A stretch of 64,000 nt of DNA, from the NCBI GenBank assembly GCA_035771175.1, contig CM069603.1:21118286-21182285 (forward strand), written 5' to 3'. The translations under genes were made by a program, and so were the position numbers. This DNA is from Paratinospora sagittata. Its lineage: Eukaryota; Streptophyta; Magnoliopsida; Ranunculales; Menispermaceae. This document shows positions 1 through 13,139 of the stretch, piece by piece (position 1 is the first letter of the stretch; each line of letters opens with the position of its first letter). Below the pieces are notes generated by a model, which was not told the origin of the DNA, did not search any database, and was given only the letters and a program-made list of their open reading frames with translations.

Positions 1-101
1 AACACTTATTCTCTGATTTTCAAAAATACAACACGCAAGATATTTGCAAGTTAGATTGAGGTTTTCGAAGTGTTTTTCAAGAGAAGAAAGTAATGATTCT
101 T

Positions 102-119
102 GCCTTTGCAAAAAAAGGC
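102..119. other. Short hairpin in the satellite monomer (first copy shown)
   Basis: gccttt-gcaaaa-aaaggc is a perfect 6-bp stem with a 6-nt loop, found at about offset 100 in most monomers. A subset changes the right arm to aaaatgc, which shortens the pairing; these start at 866, 11931, 13643, 16215, 43840, 45573, 60187 and 61893. No run of T follows in a position that would suggest a terminator. It may be incidental to the base composition. Confidence 0.4.
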
Positions 120-250
120 TTCGAATTGAATCAAAATTGCAATCTGTCTTGATGTTCAGCTAGTTCTTCATTTTATCCCTTGTGTGCTAAGATTTGCAGA
201 GGCTATCCATTGTTTAAAACTCTAAGTATATGAAGTGGTCTCGGTAAGAT

Positions 251-299
251 AACACATCAAAGAGGAACACATCACCTGTTTTGCATCAAGAACACATCA
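251..299 (+). repeat. Triplicated aacacatca motif that hosts the 25-bp long/short indel (first copy shown)
   Basis: In the first monomer the 9-mer aacacatca occurs at 251-259, 266-274 and 291-299. Short monomers lack exactly 25 bp, equivalent to 275-299 here. They run from the second copy directly into the bases that follow the third. The deletion is therefore bounded by direct repeats, as expected from slippage or intra-repeat recombination. Short monomers start at 2598, 3437, 6005, 6844, 7685, 10251, 11090, 12804, 15375, 17081, 39540, 46439 and 61053. The 25 consecutive monomers from 17919 to 39539 are all long. Confidence 0.9.
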
Positions 300-343
300 A
301 ACAATAGCTTTCGAATTCTACAATGATCAAGCTCGAAGAACGA

Positions 344-370
344 AGACATATCTCATGTCTAATGCATTAG
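344..370. other. Conserved dyad pair in the satellite monomer: short hairpin plus 12-bp palindrome (first copy shown)
   Basis: The segment agacat-atctc-atgtct (344-360) is a perfect 6-bp inverted repeat with a 5-nt loop. It overlaps the start of the perfect 12-bp palindrome ctaatgcattag (359-370). Almost every monomer in the window carries both. Exceptions in the palindrome include 'ctattgcattag' in monomers starting at 20512, 24837 and 25701, and 'ctaaggcattag' in those at 29160, 37809 and 42975. A symmetric site kept in otherwise drifting repeats could bind a dimeric protein, but nothing in the window shows that it does. Confidence 0.6.
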
Positions 371-3300
371 TTTGATCTCTGGTGTGTAAGGTAACCCCTC
401 GATCAATCTTAGCACTAAAACTCTGAAAATTGCAAAGTCTTCAAAATCACTTTCGATATAGTATTTCATTTTTACAAAAATGTTTTCCGAAAGGTTTTAA
501 TCATAATTTTAAAGAGTTTTGAATTATTTAAAAGTGTTTATTCTTATATCAAAGTGTTTTGAGTCAATGAAATGGTTCTTTAGTTTCAAAATATTAATTT
601 CTCAAAAATAAGGCTATCCAGCAATTGGCACGTCTTAGACTAAAATCTGATATTTCTAACGAGAAAAATGTGGGCACTTCTGCTTGTTCGATTTTTCTAT
701 TCCTTCACAGTTTTTCCAGGTTATCTTAATTGAAATATTCTCTAATAACACCTAGATGATTCCCATTGTCTCGCACGCCCAAAAAACTTTAGATTGAACA
801 ATGTTTTGAATTCAAATCATTTTGTAGTACTCTTGCTCTTTAACCTTCAACATCAAATTTTATAAAACACTTATTCTCTGATTTTCAAAAATTCAACACG
901 CACGATATTTGCAAGTTAGATTGAGCTTTTCGTAGAGTTTTTCAAGAGAAGAAAGTAATGATTCTTGCCTTTGCAAAAAAATGCTTCGAATTGAATCAAA
1001 ATTGCAATCTGTCTTGATGTTCAGCTAGTTCTTCATTTTATCCCTTGTGTGCTAAGATTTGCAGAGGCTATCCATTGTTTAAAACTCTAAGTATATGAAG
1101 TTGTCTCGGTAAGATAACACATCAAAAAGGGACACATCACCTGTTTTACATCAAGAACACATCAAACAATAGCTTTCGAATTCTACAAAGATCAAGCTCG
1201 AAGAACGAAGACATATCTCATGTCTAATGCATTAGTTTGATCTCTGGTGTGTTGGGTAACCCCTCGATCAATCTCAGCACTAAAACTCTAAAAATTGCAA
1301 AGTCTTCAAAATCACTTTCGGTATAGTATTTCATTTTGAAAAAAATTATTTTCTGAAAGCTTTTAATCATAATTTTAATGAGTTTTCAATTATTTAAAAG
1401 TGTTTAATCTTATATCAAAGTATTTTGAGTCAATGAAATGGTTCTTTAGTGTCAAAATATTAATTTTTCAAAAATAAGGCTATCCAGCAATTTGCACGTC
1501 TTAGACTAAAATCTTATATTTCTAACGAGAAAAATGTGGGCACTTCTGCTTGCTCGATTTTTCTATTCCTTCACAGTTTTGCCAGGTTATCTTAATTGAA
1601 ATATTCTCTAGTAACACCAAGATGATTCCCATTGTCTCGCACGCCCAAAAAACTTTAGATTGAACAATGTTTTGATTTCAAATCATTTTGTAGTACTCTT
1701 GCTCTTTAACCTTCAACTTCAAATTTAATAAAACACTCATTCTCTGATTTTCAAAAATACAACACGCACAATATTTGCAAGTTAGATTGAGCTTTTCGAA
1801 GAGTTTTTCAAGAGAAGAAAGTAATGATTCTTGCCTTTACAAAAAAAGGCTTCGAATTGAATCAAAATTGCAATCTGTCTTGACGTTCAGCTAGTTCTTC
1901 ATTTTATCCCTTGTGTGCTAAGATTTGCAGAGGCTATCCATTATTTAAACTCTAAGTATATGAAGTGGTCTCGATAGGATAACACATCAAAAAGGAACAC
2001 ATCACCTGTTTTGCATCAAGAACACATCAAACAATAGCTTTCGGATTCGACAATGATCAAGCTCGAAGAATGAAGACATATCTCATGTCTAATGCATTAG
2101 TTTGATCTCTGGTGTGTAGGGTAACCCCTCGATCAATCTCAGCACTAAAACTCTAAAAATTGCAAAGTCTTCAAAATCACTTTCGGTATAGTATTTCATT
2201 TCGAAAAAAAATTATTTTCTGAAAGCTTTTAATCATAATTTTAATGAGTTTTCAATTATTTAAAAGTGTTTAATCTTATATCAAAGTGTTTTGAGTCAAT
2301 GAAATGGTTCTTTAGTGTCAAAATATTAATTTTTCAAAAATAAGGCTATCCAGCAATTTGCACGTCTTACACTAAAATCTTATATTTCTAACGAGAAAAA
2401 TGTGGGCACTTCTGCTTGCTCGATTTTTCTATTCCTTCACAGTTTTGCCAGGTTATCTTAATTGAAATATTCTCTAGTAACACCTAGATGATTCTCATTG
2501 TCTCGCACGCCCAAAAAACTTTAGATTGAACAATGTTTTGAATTCAAATCATTTTGTAGTACTCTTGCTGTTTAACCTTCAACTTCAAATTTTATAAAAC
2601 ACTCATTCTCTGATTTTCAAAAATTCAACACGCACGATATTTGCAAGTTAGATTGAGCTTTTCGAAGAGTTTTTCAAGAGAAGAAAGTAATGATTCTTGC
2701 CTTTGCAAAAAAAGGCTTCGAATTGAATCAAAATTGCAATCTGTCTTGATGTTCAGCTAGTTCTTCATTTTATCCCTTGTGTGCTAAGATTTGCAAAGGC
2801 TATCCATTGTTTAAAACTCTAAGTATATGAAGTGGTCTCGGTACGATAACACATCAAAGAGGAACACATCAAACAATAGCTTTCGAATTCTACAAAGATC
2901 AAGCTCGAAGAACGAAGACATATCTCATGTCTAATGCATTAGTTTGATCTTTGGTGTGTAGGGTAACCGCTCGATCACTCTCAGCACTAAAACTCTAAAA
3001 ATTGCAAAGTCTTCAAAATCACTTTCGATATAGTATTTCATTTTGAAAAAAATGTTTTCTGAAAGGTTTTAATCATAATTTTAAAGAGTTTTGAATTATT
3101 TAAAAGTGTTTAATCTTATATCAAAGTGTTTTGAGTCAATGAAATGGTTTTTAGTGTCAAAATATTAATTTTTCAAAAATAAGGCTATCCAGCAATTTGC
3201 ACGTCTTAGACTAAAATCTTATATTTCTAACGAGAAAAATGTGGGCACTTCTGCTTGCTCGATTTTTCTATTCCTTCACAGTTTTGCCAGGTTATCTTAA

Positions 3301-4449
3301 TTGAAATATTCTCTAGTAACACCTAGATGATTCCCATTGTCTCGCACGCCCAAAAAACTTTAGATTGAACAATGTTTTGAATTCAAATCATTTTGTAGTA
3401 CTCTTGCTCTTTAACCTTCAACTTCAAATTTTATAAAACACTCATTCTCTGATTTTCAAAAATTCAACACCCACGATATTTGCAAGTTAGATTGAGCTTT
3501 TCGAAGAGTTTTTCAAGAGAAGAAAGTAATGATTCTTGCCTTTGCAAAAAAAGGCTTCGAATTGAATCAAAATTGCAATCTGTCTTGATGTTCAGCTAGT
3601 TCTTCATTTTATCCCTTGTGTGCTAAGATTTGCAAAGGCTATCCATTGTTTAAAACTCTAAGTATATGAAGTGGTCTCGGTACGATAACACATCAAAGAG
3701 GAACACATCAAACAATAGCTTTCGAATTCTACAAAGATCAAGCTCGAAGAACGAAGACATATCTCATGTCTAATGCATTAGTTTGATCTCTGGTGTGTAG
3801 GGTAACCCCTCGATCAATCTCAGCACTAAAACTCTAAAAAATGCAAAGACTTCAAAATCACTTTCGGTATAGTATTTCATTTTGAAAAAAATTATTTTCT
3901 GAAAGCTTTTAATCATAATTTTAATGAGTTTTCAATTATTTAAAAGTGTTTAATCTTATATCAAAGTGTTTTGAGTCAATGAAATGGTTCTTTAGTGTCA
4001 AAATATTAATTTTTCAAAAATAAGGCTATCCAGCAATTTGCACGTCTTAGACTGAAATCTTATATTTCTAACGAGAAAAATGTGGGCACTTCTGCTTGCT
4101 CGATTTTTCTATTCCTTCACAGTTTTGCCAGGTTATCTTAATTGAAATATTCTCTAGTAACACCTAGATGGTTCCCATTGTCTCGCACCCCCAAAAAACT
4201 TTAGATTGAACAATGTTTTGAATTCAAATCATTTTGTAGTACTCTTGCTCTTTAACCTTCAACTTCAAATTTAATAAAACACTCATTCTCTGATTTTCAA
4301 AAATAGAACACGCACGATATTTGCAAGTTAGATTGAGCTTTTCGAAGAGTTTTTCAAGAGAAGAAAGTAATGATTCTTGCCTTTGCAAAAAAAGGCTTCG
4401 AATTGAATCAAAATTGCAATCTGTCTTGATGTTCAGCTAGTTCTTCATT

Positions 4450-7400
4450 TTATCCCTTGTGTGCTAAGATTTGCAGAGGCTATCCATTGTTTAAACTCTA
4501 AGTATATGAAGTGGTCTCGATAGGATAACACATCAAAAAGGAACACATCACCTGTTTTGCATCAAGAACACATCAAACAATAGCTTTCGGATTCGACAAT
4601 GATCAAGCTCGAAGAACGAAGACATATCTCATGTCTAATGCATTAGTTTGATCTTTGGTGTGTAGGGTAACCGCTCGATCACTCTCAGCACTAAAACTCT
4701 AAAAATTGCAAAGTCTTCAAAATCACTTTCGATATAGTATTTCATTTTGAAAAAAATGTTTTCTGAAATGTTTTAATCATAATTTTAATGAGTTTTGAAT
4801 TATTTAAAAGTGTTTAATCTTATATAAAAGTGTTTTGAGTCAATGAAATGGTTCTTTAGTGTCAAAATATTAATTTTTCAAAAATAAGGCTATCCAGCAA
4901 TTTGCACGTCTTAGACTAAAATCTTATATTTCTAACGAGAAAAATGTGGGCACTTCTGCTTGCTCGATTTTTCTATTCCTTCACAGTTTTGCCAGGTTAT
5001 CTTAATTGAAATATTCTCTAGTAACACCTAGATGATTCCCATTGTCTCGCACGCCCAAAAAACTTTAGATTGAACAATGTTTTGAATTCAAATCATTTTG
5101 TAGTACTCTTGCTCTTTAACCTTCAACTTCAAATTTAATAAAACACTCATTCTCTGATTTTCAAAAATACAACACGCACGATATTTGCAAGTTAGATTGA
5201 GCTTTTCGAAGAGTTTTTCAAGAGAAGAAAGTAATGATTCTTGCCTTTGCAAAAAAAGGCTTCGAATTGAATCAAAATTGCAATCTGTCTTGATGTTCAG
5301 CTAGTTCTTCATTTTATCCCTTGTGTGCTAAGATTTGCAGAGGCTATCCATTGTTTAAACTCTAAGTATATGAAGTGGTCTCGATAGGATAACACATCAA
5401 AAAGGAACACATCCCCTGTTTTGCATCAAGAACACATCAAACAATAGCTTTCGGATTCGACAATGATCAAGCTCGAAGAACGAAGACATATCTCATGTCT
5501 AATGCATTAGTTTGATCTTTGGTGTGTAGGGTAACCGCTCGATCACTCTCAGCACTAAAACTCTAAAAATTGCAAAGTCTTCAAAATCACTTTCGATATA
5601 GTATTTCATTTTGAAAAAAATATTTTCTGAAAGGTTTTAATCATAATTTTATTGAGTTTTGAATTATTTAAAGGTGTTTAATCTTATATCAAAGTGTTTT
5701 GAGTCAATGAAATGGTTCTTTAGTGTCAAAATATTAATTTTTCAAAAATAAGGCTATCCAGCAATTTGCACGTCTTAGACTAAAATCTTCTATTTCTAAC
5801 GAGAAAAATGTGGGCACTTCTGCTTGCTCGATTTTTCTATTCCTTCACAATTTGCCAGGTTATCTTAATTGAAATATTCTCTATTAACACCTAGATGATT
5901 CCCATTGTCTCGCACGCCCAAAAAACTTTAGATTGAACAATGTTTTGAATTCAAATCATTTTGTAGTACACTTGCTCTTTAACCTTCAACTTCAAATTTT
6001 ATAAAACACTCATTCTCTGATTTCAAAAATTCAACACCCACGATATTTGCAAGTTAGATTGAGCTTTTCGAAGTGTTTTTCAAGAGAAGAAAGTAATGAT
6101 TCTTGCCTTTGCAAAAAAAGGCTTCGAATTGAATCAAAATTGCATTCTGTCTTGATGTTCAGCTAGTTCTTCATTTTATGCCTTGTGTGCTAAGATTTGC
6201 AAAGGCTATCCATTGTTTAAAACTCTAAGTATATGAAGTGGTCTCGGTAAGATAACACATCAAAGAGGAACACATCAAACAATAGCTTTCGAATTCTACA
6301 AAGATCAAGCTCGAAGAACGAAGACATATCTCATGTCTAATGCATTAGTTTGATCTCTGGTGTGTAGGGTAACCCCTCGATCAATCTCAGCACTAAAACT
6401 CTAAAAATTGCAAAGTCTTCAAAATCACTTTCGGTATAGTATTTCATTTTGAAAAAAATTATTTTCAGAAAGCTTTTAATCATAATTTTAATGAGTTTTC
6501 AATTATTTAAAAGTGTTTAATCTTATATCAAAGTGTTTTGAGTCAATGAAATGGCTCTTTAGTGTCAAAATATTAATTTTTCAAAAATAAGGCTATCCAG
6601 CAAATTGCACGTCTTAGACTAAAATCTTATATTTCTAACGAGAAAAATGTGGGGACTTCTGCTTGCTCGATTTTTCTATTCCTTCACAGTTTTGCCAGGT
6701 TATCTTATTGAAATATTCTCTAGTAACACCTAGATGATTCCCATTGTCTCGCACGCCAAAAAAACTTTAGATTGAACAATGTTTTGTATTCAAATCATTT
6801 TGTAGTACTCTTGCTCTTTAACCTTCAACTTCAAATTTTATAAAACACTCATTCTCTGATTTTCAAAAATTCAACACCCACGATATTTGCAAGTTAGATT
6901 GAGCTTTTCGAAGTGTTTTTCAAGAGAAGAAAGTAATGATTCTTGCCTTTGCAAAAAAAGGCTTCGAATTGAATCAAAATTGCAATCTGTCTTGATGTTC
7001 AGCTAGTTCTTCATTTTATCCCTTGTGTGCTAAGATTTGCAAAGGCTATCCATTGTTTAAAACTCTAAGTATATGAAGTGGTCTCGGTAAGATAACACAT
7101 CAAAGAGGAACACATCAAACAATAGCTTTCGAATTCTACAAAGATCAAGCTCGAAGAACGAAGACATATCTCATGTCTAATGCATTAGTTTGATCTCTGG
7201 TGTGTAGGGTAACCCCTCGATCAATCTCAGCACTAAAACTCTAAAAATTGCAAAGTCTTCAAAATCACTTTCGGTATAGTATTTCATTTTGAAAAAAATT
7301 ATTTTCTGAAAGCTTTTAATCATAATTTTAATGAGTTTTCAATTATTTAAAAGTGTTTAATCTTATATCAAAGTGTTTTGAGTCAATGAAATGGTTCTTT

Positions 7401-10400
7401 AGTGTCAAAATATTAATTTTTCAAAAATAAGGCTATCCAGCAATTTGCACGTCTTACACTAAAATCTTATATTTCTAACGAGAAAAATGTGGGCACTTCT
7501 GCTTGCTCGATTTTTCTATTCCTTCACAGTTTTGCCAGGTTATCTTAATTGAAATATTCTCTAGTAACACCTAGATGATTCTCATTGTCTCGCACCCCCA
7601 AAAAACTTTAGATTGAACAATGTTTTGAATTCAAATCATTTTGTAGTACTCTTGCTCTTTAACCTTCAACTTCAAATTTTATAAAACACTCATTCTCTGA
7701 TTTCAAAAATTCAACACCCACGATATTTGCAAGTTAGATTGAGCTTTTCGAAGTGTTTTTCAAGAGAAGAAAGTAATGATTCTTGCCTTTGCAAAAAAAG
7801 GCTTCGAATTGAATCAAAATTGCAATCTGTCTTGATGTTCAGCTAGTTCTTCATTTTATCCCTTGTGTGCTAAGATTTGCAAAGGCTATCCATTGTTTAA
7901 AACTCTAAGTATATGAAGTGGTCTCGGTAAGATAACACATCAAAGAGGAACACATCAAACAATAGCTTTCGAATTCTACAAAGATCAAGCTCGAAGAACG
8001 AAGACATATCTCATGTCTAATGCATTAGTTTGATCTCTGGTGTGTAGGGTAACCCCTCGATCAATCTCAGCACTAAAACTCTAAAAATTGCAAAGTCTTC
8101 AAAATCACTTTCGGTATAGTATTTCATTTTGAAAAAAATTATTTTCTGAAAGCTTTTAATCATAATTTTAATGAGTTTTCAATTATTTAAAAGTGTTTAA
8201 TCTTATATCAAAGTGTTTTGAGTCAATGAAATGGTTCTTTAGTGTCAAAATATTAATTTTTCAAAAATAAGGCTATCCAGCAATTTGCACGTCTTACACT
8301 AAAATCTTATATTTCTAACGAGAAAAATGTGGGCACTTCTGCTTGCTCGATTTTTCTATTCCTTCACAGTTTTGCCAGGTTATCTTAATTGAAATATTCT
8401 CTAGTAACACCTAGATGATTCTCATTGTCTCGCACCCCCAAAAAACTTTAGATTGAACAATGTTTTGAATTCAAATCATTTTGTAGTACTCTTGCTCTTT
8501 AACCTTCAACTTCAAATTTTATAAAACACTCATTCTCTGATTTCAAAAATTCAACACCCACGATATTTGCAAGTTAGATTGAGCTTTTCGAAGTGTTTTT
8601 CAAGAGAAGAAAGTAATGATTCTTGCCTTTGCAAAAAAAGGCTTCGAATTGAATCAAAATTGCAATCTGTCTTGATGTTCAGCTAGTTCTTCATTTTATC
8701 CCTTGTGTGCTAAGATTTGCAGAGGCTATCCATTGTTTAAACTCTAAGTATATGAAGTGGTCTCGATAGGATAACACATCAAAAAGGAACACATCACCTG
8801 TTTTGCATCAAGAACACATCAAACAATAGCTTTCGGATTCGACAATGATCAAGCTCGAAGAACGAAGACATATCTCATGTCTAATGCATTAGTTTGATCT
8901 TTGGTGTGTAGGGTAACCGCTCGATCACTCTCAGCACTAAAACTCTAAAAATTGCAAAGTCTTCAAAATCACTTTCGATATAGTATTTCATTTTGAAAAA
9001 AATGTTTTCTGAAATGTTTTAATCATAATTTTAATGAGTTTTGAATTATTTAAAAGTGTTTAATCTTATATCAAAGTGTTTTGAGTCAATGAAATGGTTC
9101 TTTAGTGTCAAAATATTAATTTTTCAAAAATAAGGCTATCCAGCAATTTGCACGTCTTAGACTAAAATCTTATATTTCTAACGAGAAAAATGTGGGCACT
9201 TCTGCTTGCTTGATTTTTCTATTCCTTCACAGTTTTGCCAGGTTATCTTAATTGAAATATTCTCTAGTAACACCTAGATGATTCCCATTGTCTCGCACGC
9301 CCAAAAAACTTTAGATTGAACAATGTTTTGAATTCAAATCATTTTGTAGTACTCTTGCTCTTTAACCTTCAACTTCAAATTTAATAAAACACTCATTCTC
9401 TGATTTTCAAAAATACAACACGCACGATATTTGCAAGTTAGATTGAGCTTTTCGAAGAGTTTTTCAAGAGAAGAAAGTAATGATTCTTGCCTTTGCAAAA
9501 AAAGGCTTCGAATTGAATCAAAATTGCAATCTGTCTTGATGTTCAGCTAGTTCTTCATTTTATCCCTTGTGTGCTAAGATTTGCAGAGGCTATCCATTGT
9601 TTAAACTCTAAGTATATGAAGTGGTCTCGATAGGATAACACATCAAAAAGGAACACATCCCCTGTTTTGCATCAAGAACACATCAAACAATAGCTTTCGG
9701 ATTCGACAATGATCAAGCTCGAAGAACGAAGACATATCTCATGTCTAATGCAATAGTTTGATCTTTGGTGTGTAGGGTAACCGCTCGATCACTATCAGCA
9801 CTAAAACTGTAAAAATTGCAAAGTCTTCAAAATCACTTTCGATATAGTATTTCATTTTGAAAAAAATATTTTCTGAAAGGTTTTAATCATAATTTTAATG
9901 AGTTTTGAATTATTTAAAGGTGTTTAATCTTATATCAAAGTGTTTTGAGTCAATGAAATGGTTCTTTAGTGTCAAAATATTAATTTTTCAAAAATAAGGC
10001 TATCCAGCAATTTGCACGTCTTAGACTAAAATCTTCTATTTCTAACGAGAAAAATGTGGGCACTTCTGCTTGCTCGATTTTTCTATTCCTTCACAATTTG
10101 CCAGGTTATCTTAATTGAAATATTCTCTATTAACACCTAGTTGATTCCCATTGTGTCGCACGCCTAAAAAACTTTAGATTGAACAATGTTTTGAATTCAA
10201 ATCATTTTGTAGTACTCTTGCTCTTTAACCTTCAACTTCAAATTTTATAAAACACTCATTCTCTGATTTCAAAAATTCAACACCCACGATATTTGCAAGT
10301 TAGATTGAGCTTTTCGAAGTGTTTTTCAAGAGAAGAAAGTAATGATTCTTGCCTTTGCAAAAAAAGGCTTCGAATTGAATCAAAATTGCAATCTGTCTTG

Positions 10401-11906
10401 ATGTTCAGCTAGTTCTTCATTTTATCCCTTGTGTGCTAAGATTTGCAAAGGCTATCCATTGTTTAAAACTCTAAGTATATGAAGTGGTCTCGGTAAGATA
10501 ACACATCAAAGAGGAACACATCAAACAATAGCTTTCGAATTCTACAAAGATCAAGCTCGAAGAACGAAGACATATCTCATTTCTAATGCATTAGTTTGAT
10601 CTCTGGTGTGTAGGGTAACCCCTCGATCAATCTCAGCACTAAAACTCTAAAAATTGCAAAGTCTTCAAAATCACTTTCGGTATAGTATTTCATTTTGAAA
10701 AAAATTATTTTCTGAAAGCTTTTAATCATAATTTTAATGAGTTTTCAATTATTTAAAAGTGTTTAATCTTATATCAAAGTGTTTTGAGTCAATGAAATGG
10801 CTCTTTAGTGTCAAAATATTAATTTTTCAAAAATAAGGCTATCCAGCAATTTGCACGTCTTAGACTAAAATCTTATATTTCTAACGAGAAAAATGTGGGC
10901 ACTTCTGCTTGCTCGATTTTTCTATTCCTTCACAGTTTTGCCAGGTTATCTTATTGAAATATTCTCTAGTAACACCTAGATGATTCCCATTGTCTCGCAC
11001 GCCAAAAAAACTTTAGATTGAACAATGTTTTGAATTCAAATCATTTTGTAGTACTCTTGCTCTTTAACCTTCAACTTCAAATTTTATAAAACACTCATTC
11101 TCTGATTTTCAAAAATTCAACACCCACGATATTTGCAAGTTAGATTGAGCTTTTCGAAGTGTTTTTCAAGAGAAGAAAGTAATGATTCTTGCCTTTGCAA
11201 AAAAAGGCTTCGAATTGAATCAAAATTGCAATCTGTCTTGATGTTCAGCTAGTTCTTCATTTTATCCCTTGTGTGCTAAGATTTGCAAAGGCTATCCATT
11301 GTTTAAAACTCTAAGTATATGAAGTGGTCTCGGTAAGATAACACATCAAAGAGGAACACATCAAACAATAGCTTTCGAATTCTACAAAGATCAAGCTCGA
11401 AGAACGAAGCCATATCTCATGTCTAATGCATTAGTTTGATCTCTGGTGTGTAGGGTAACCCCTCGATCAATCTCAGCACTAAAACTCTAAAAATTGCAAA
11501 GTCTTCAAAATCACTTTCGGTATAGTATTTCATTTTGAAAAAAATTATTTTCTGAAAGCTTTTAATCATAATTTTAATGAGTTTTCAATTATTTAAAAGT
11601 GTTTAATCTTATATCAAAGTGTTTTGAGTCAATGAAATGGTTCTTTAGTGTCAAAATATTAATTTTTCAAAAATAAGGCTATCCAGCAATTTGCACGTCT
11701 TAGACTAAAATCTTATATTTCTGATGAGAAAAATGTGGGCACTTCTGCTTGCTCGATTTTTCTATTCCTTCACAGTTTTACCAGGTTATCTTAATTGAAA
11801 TATTCTCTAGTAACACCTAGATGATTCTCATTGTCTCGCACCCCCAAAAAACTTTAGATTGAACAATGTTTTGAATTCAAATCATTTTGTAGTACTCTTG
11901 CTCTTT
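4450..11906 (+). repeat. Duplicated 5-monomer block (offset about 4,246 bp)
   Basis: About 4450-7660 and about 8697-11906 share private variants in the same order. These are 'acatcccctg' (5410 and 9656), 'tcacaatttgcc' (5846 and 10091), 'ctattaacacc', 'atggctctttag' (6551 and 10798), 'ggttatcttattg' and 'cacgccaaaaaaac'. Matching monomer starts (5142/9388, 6005/10251, 6844/11090) are offset by 4246 bp, which is five monomers including three short ones. Edges fall inside monomers and are approximate. Confidence 0.85.
6861..8721 (+). repeat. Exact 840-bp-offset tandem duplication of a short monomer
   Basis: Positions 6861-7881 and 7701-8721 read identically over about 1,020 bp at an offset of 840. 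The first differences are at 6860/7700 and 7882/8722. Both carry private variants such as 'gtcttacact' and 'attctcattgtctcgcaccccc' split across the monomer. Other neighbouring monomers differ at several per cent of sites, so this pair was copied very recently, or the assembly has repeated it. Confidence 0.85.
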
Positions 11907-12490
11907 AACCTTCAACATCAAATTTTATAAAACACTTATTCTCTGATTTTCAAAAATTCAACACGCACGATATTTGCAAGTTAGATTGAGCTTTTCGTAG
12001 AGTTTTTCAAGAGAAGAAAGTAATGATTCTTGCCTTTGCAAAAAAATGCTTCGAATTGAATCAAAATTGCAATCTGTCTTGATGTTCAGCTAGTTCTTCA
12101 TTTTATCCCTTGTGTGCTAAGATTTGCAGAGGCTATCCATTGTTTAAAACTCTAAGTATATGAAGTTGTCTCGGTAAGATAACACATCAAAATGGGACAC
12201 ATCACCTGTTTTACATCAAGAACACATCAAACAATAGCTTTCGAATTCTACAAAGATCAAGCTCGAAGAACGAAGACATATCTCATGTCTAATGCATTAG
12301 TTTGATCTCTGGTGTGTAGGGTAACCCCTCGATCAATCTCAGCACTAAAACTCTAAAAATTGCAAAGTCTTCAAAATCACTTTCGGTATAGTATTTCATT
12401 TTGAAAAAAATTATTTTCTGAAAGCTTTTAATCATAATTTTAATGAGTTTTCAATTATTTAAAGTGTTTAATCTTATATCAAAGTGTTTT

Positions 12491-12508
12491 GAGTCAATGA
12501 GTCAATGA
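12491..12508 (+). repeat. 8-bp tandem duplication in one monomer
   Basis: The segment gagtcaatgagtcaatga carries gtcaatga twice where other monomers have it once. This makes the monomer starting at 11931 the longest complete one, at 873 bp. It looks like a private slippage event. Confidence 0.85.
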
Positions 12509-13139
12509 AATGGTTCTTTAGTGTCAAAATATTAATTTTTCAAAAATAAGGCTATCCAGCAATTTGCACGTCTTAGACTAAAATCTTATATTTCTAACGA
12601 GAAAAATTTGGGCACTTCTGCTTGCTCGATTTTTCTATTCCTTCACAGTTTTGCCAGGTTATCTTAATTGAAATATTCTCTAGTAACACCTAGATGATTC
12701 TCATTGTCTCGCACCCCCAAAAAACTTTAGATTGAACAATGTTTTGAATTCAAATCATTTTGTATTACTCTTGCTCTTTAACCTTCAACTTCAAATTTTA
12801 TAAAACACTCATTCTCTGATTTCAAAAATTCAACACCCACGATATTTGCAAGTTAGATTGAGCTTTTCGAAGTGTTTTTCAAGAGAAGAAAGTAATGATT
12901 CTTGCCTTTGCAAAAAAAGGCTTCAAATTGAATCAAAATTGCAATCTGTCTTGATGTTCAGCTAGTTCTTCATTTTATCCCTTGTGTGCTAAGATTTGCA
13001 AAGGCTATCCATTGTTTAAAACTCTAAGTATATGAAGTGGTCTCGGTAAGATAACACATCAAAGAGGAACACATCAAACAATAGCTTTCGAATTCTACAA
13101 AGATCAAGCTCGAAGAACGAAGACATATCTCATGTCTAA

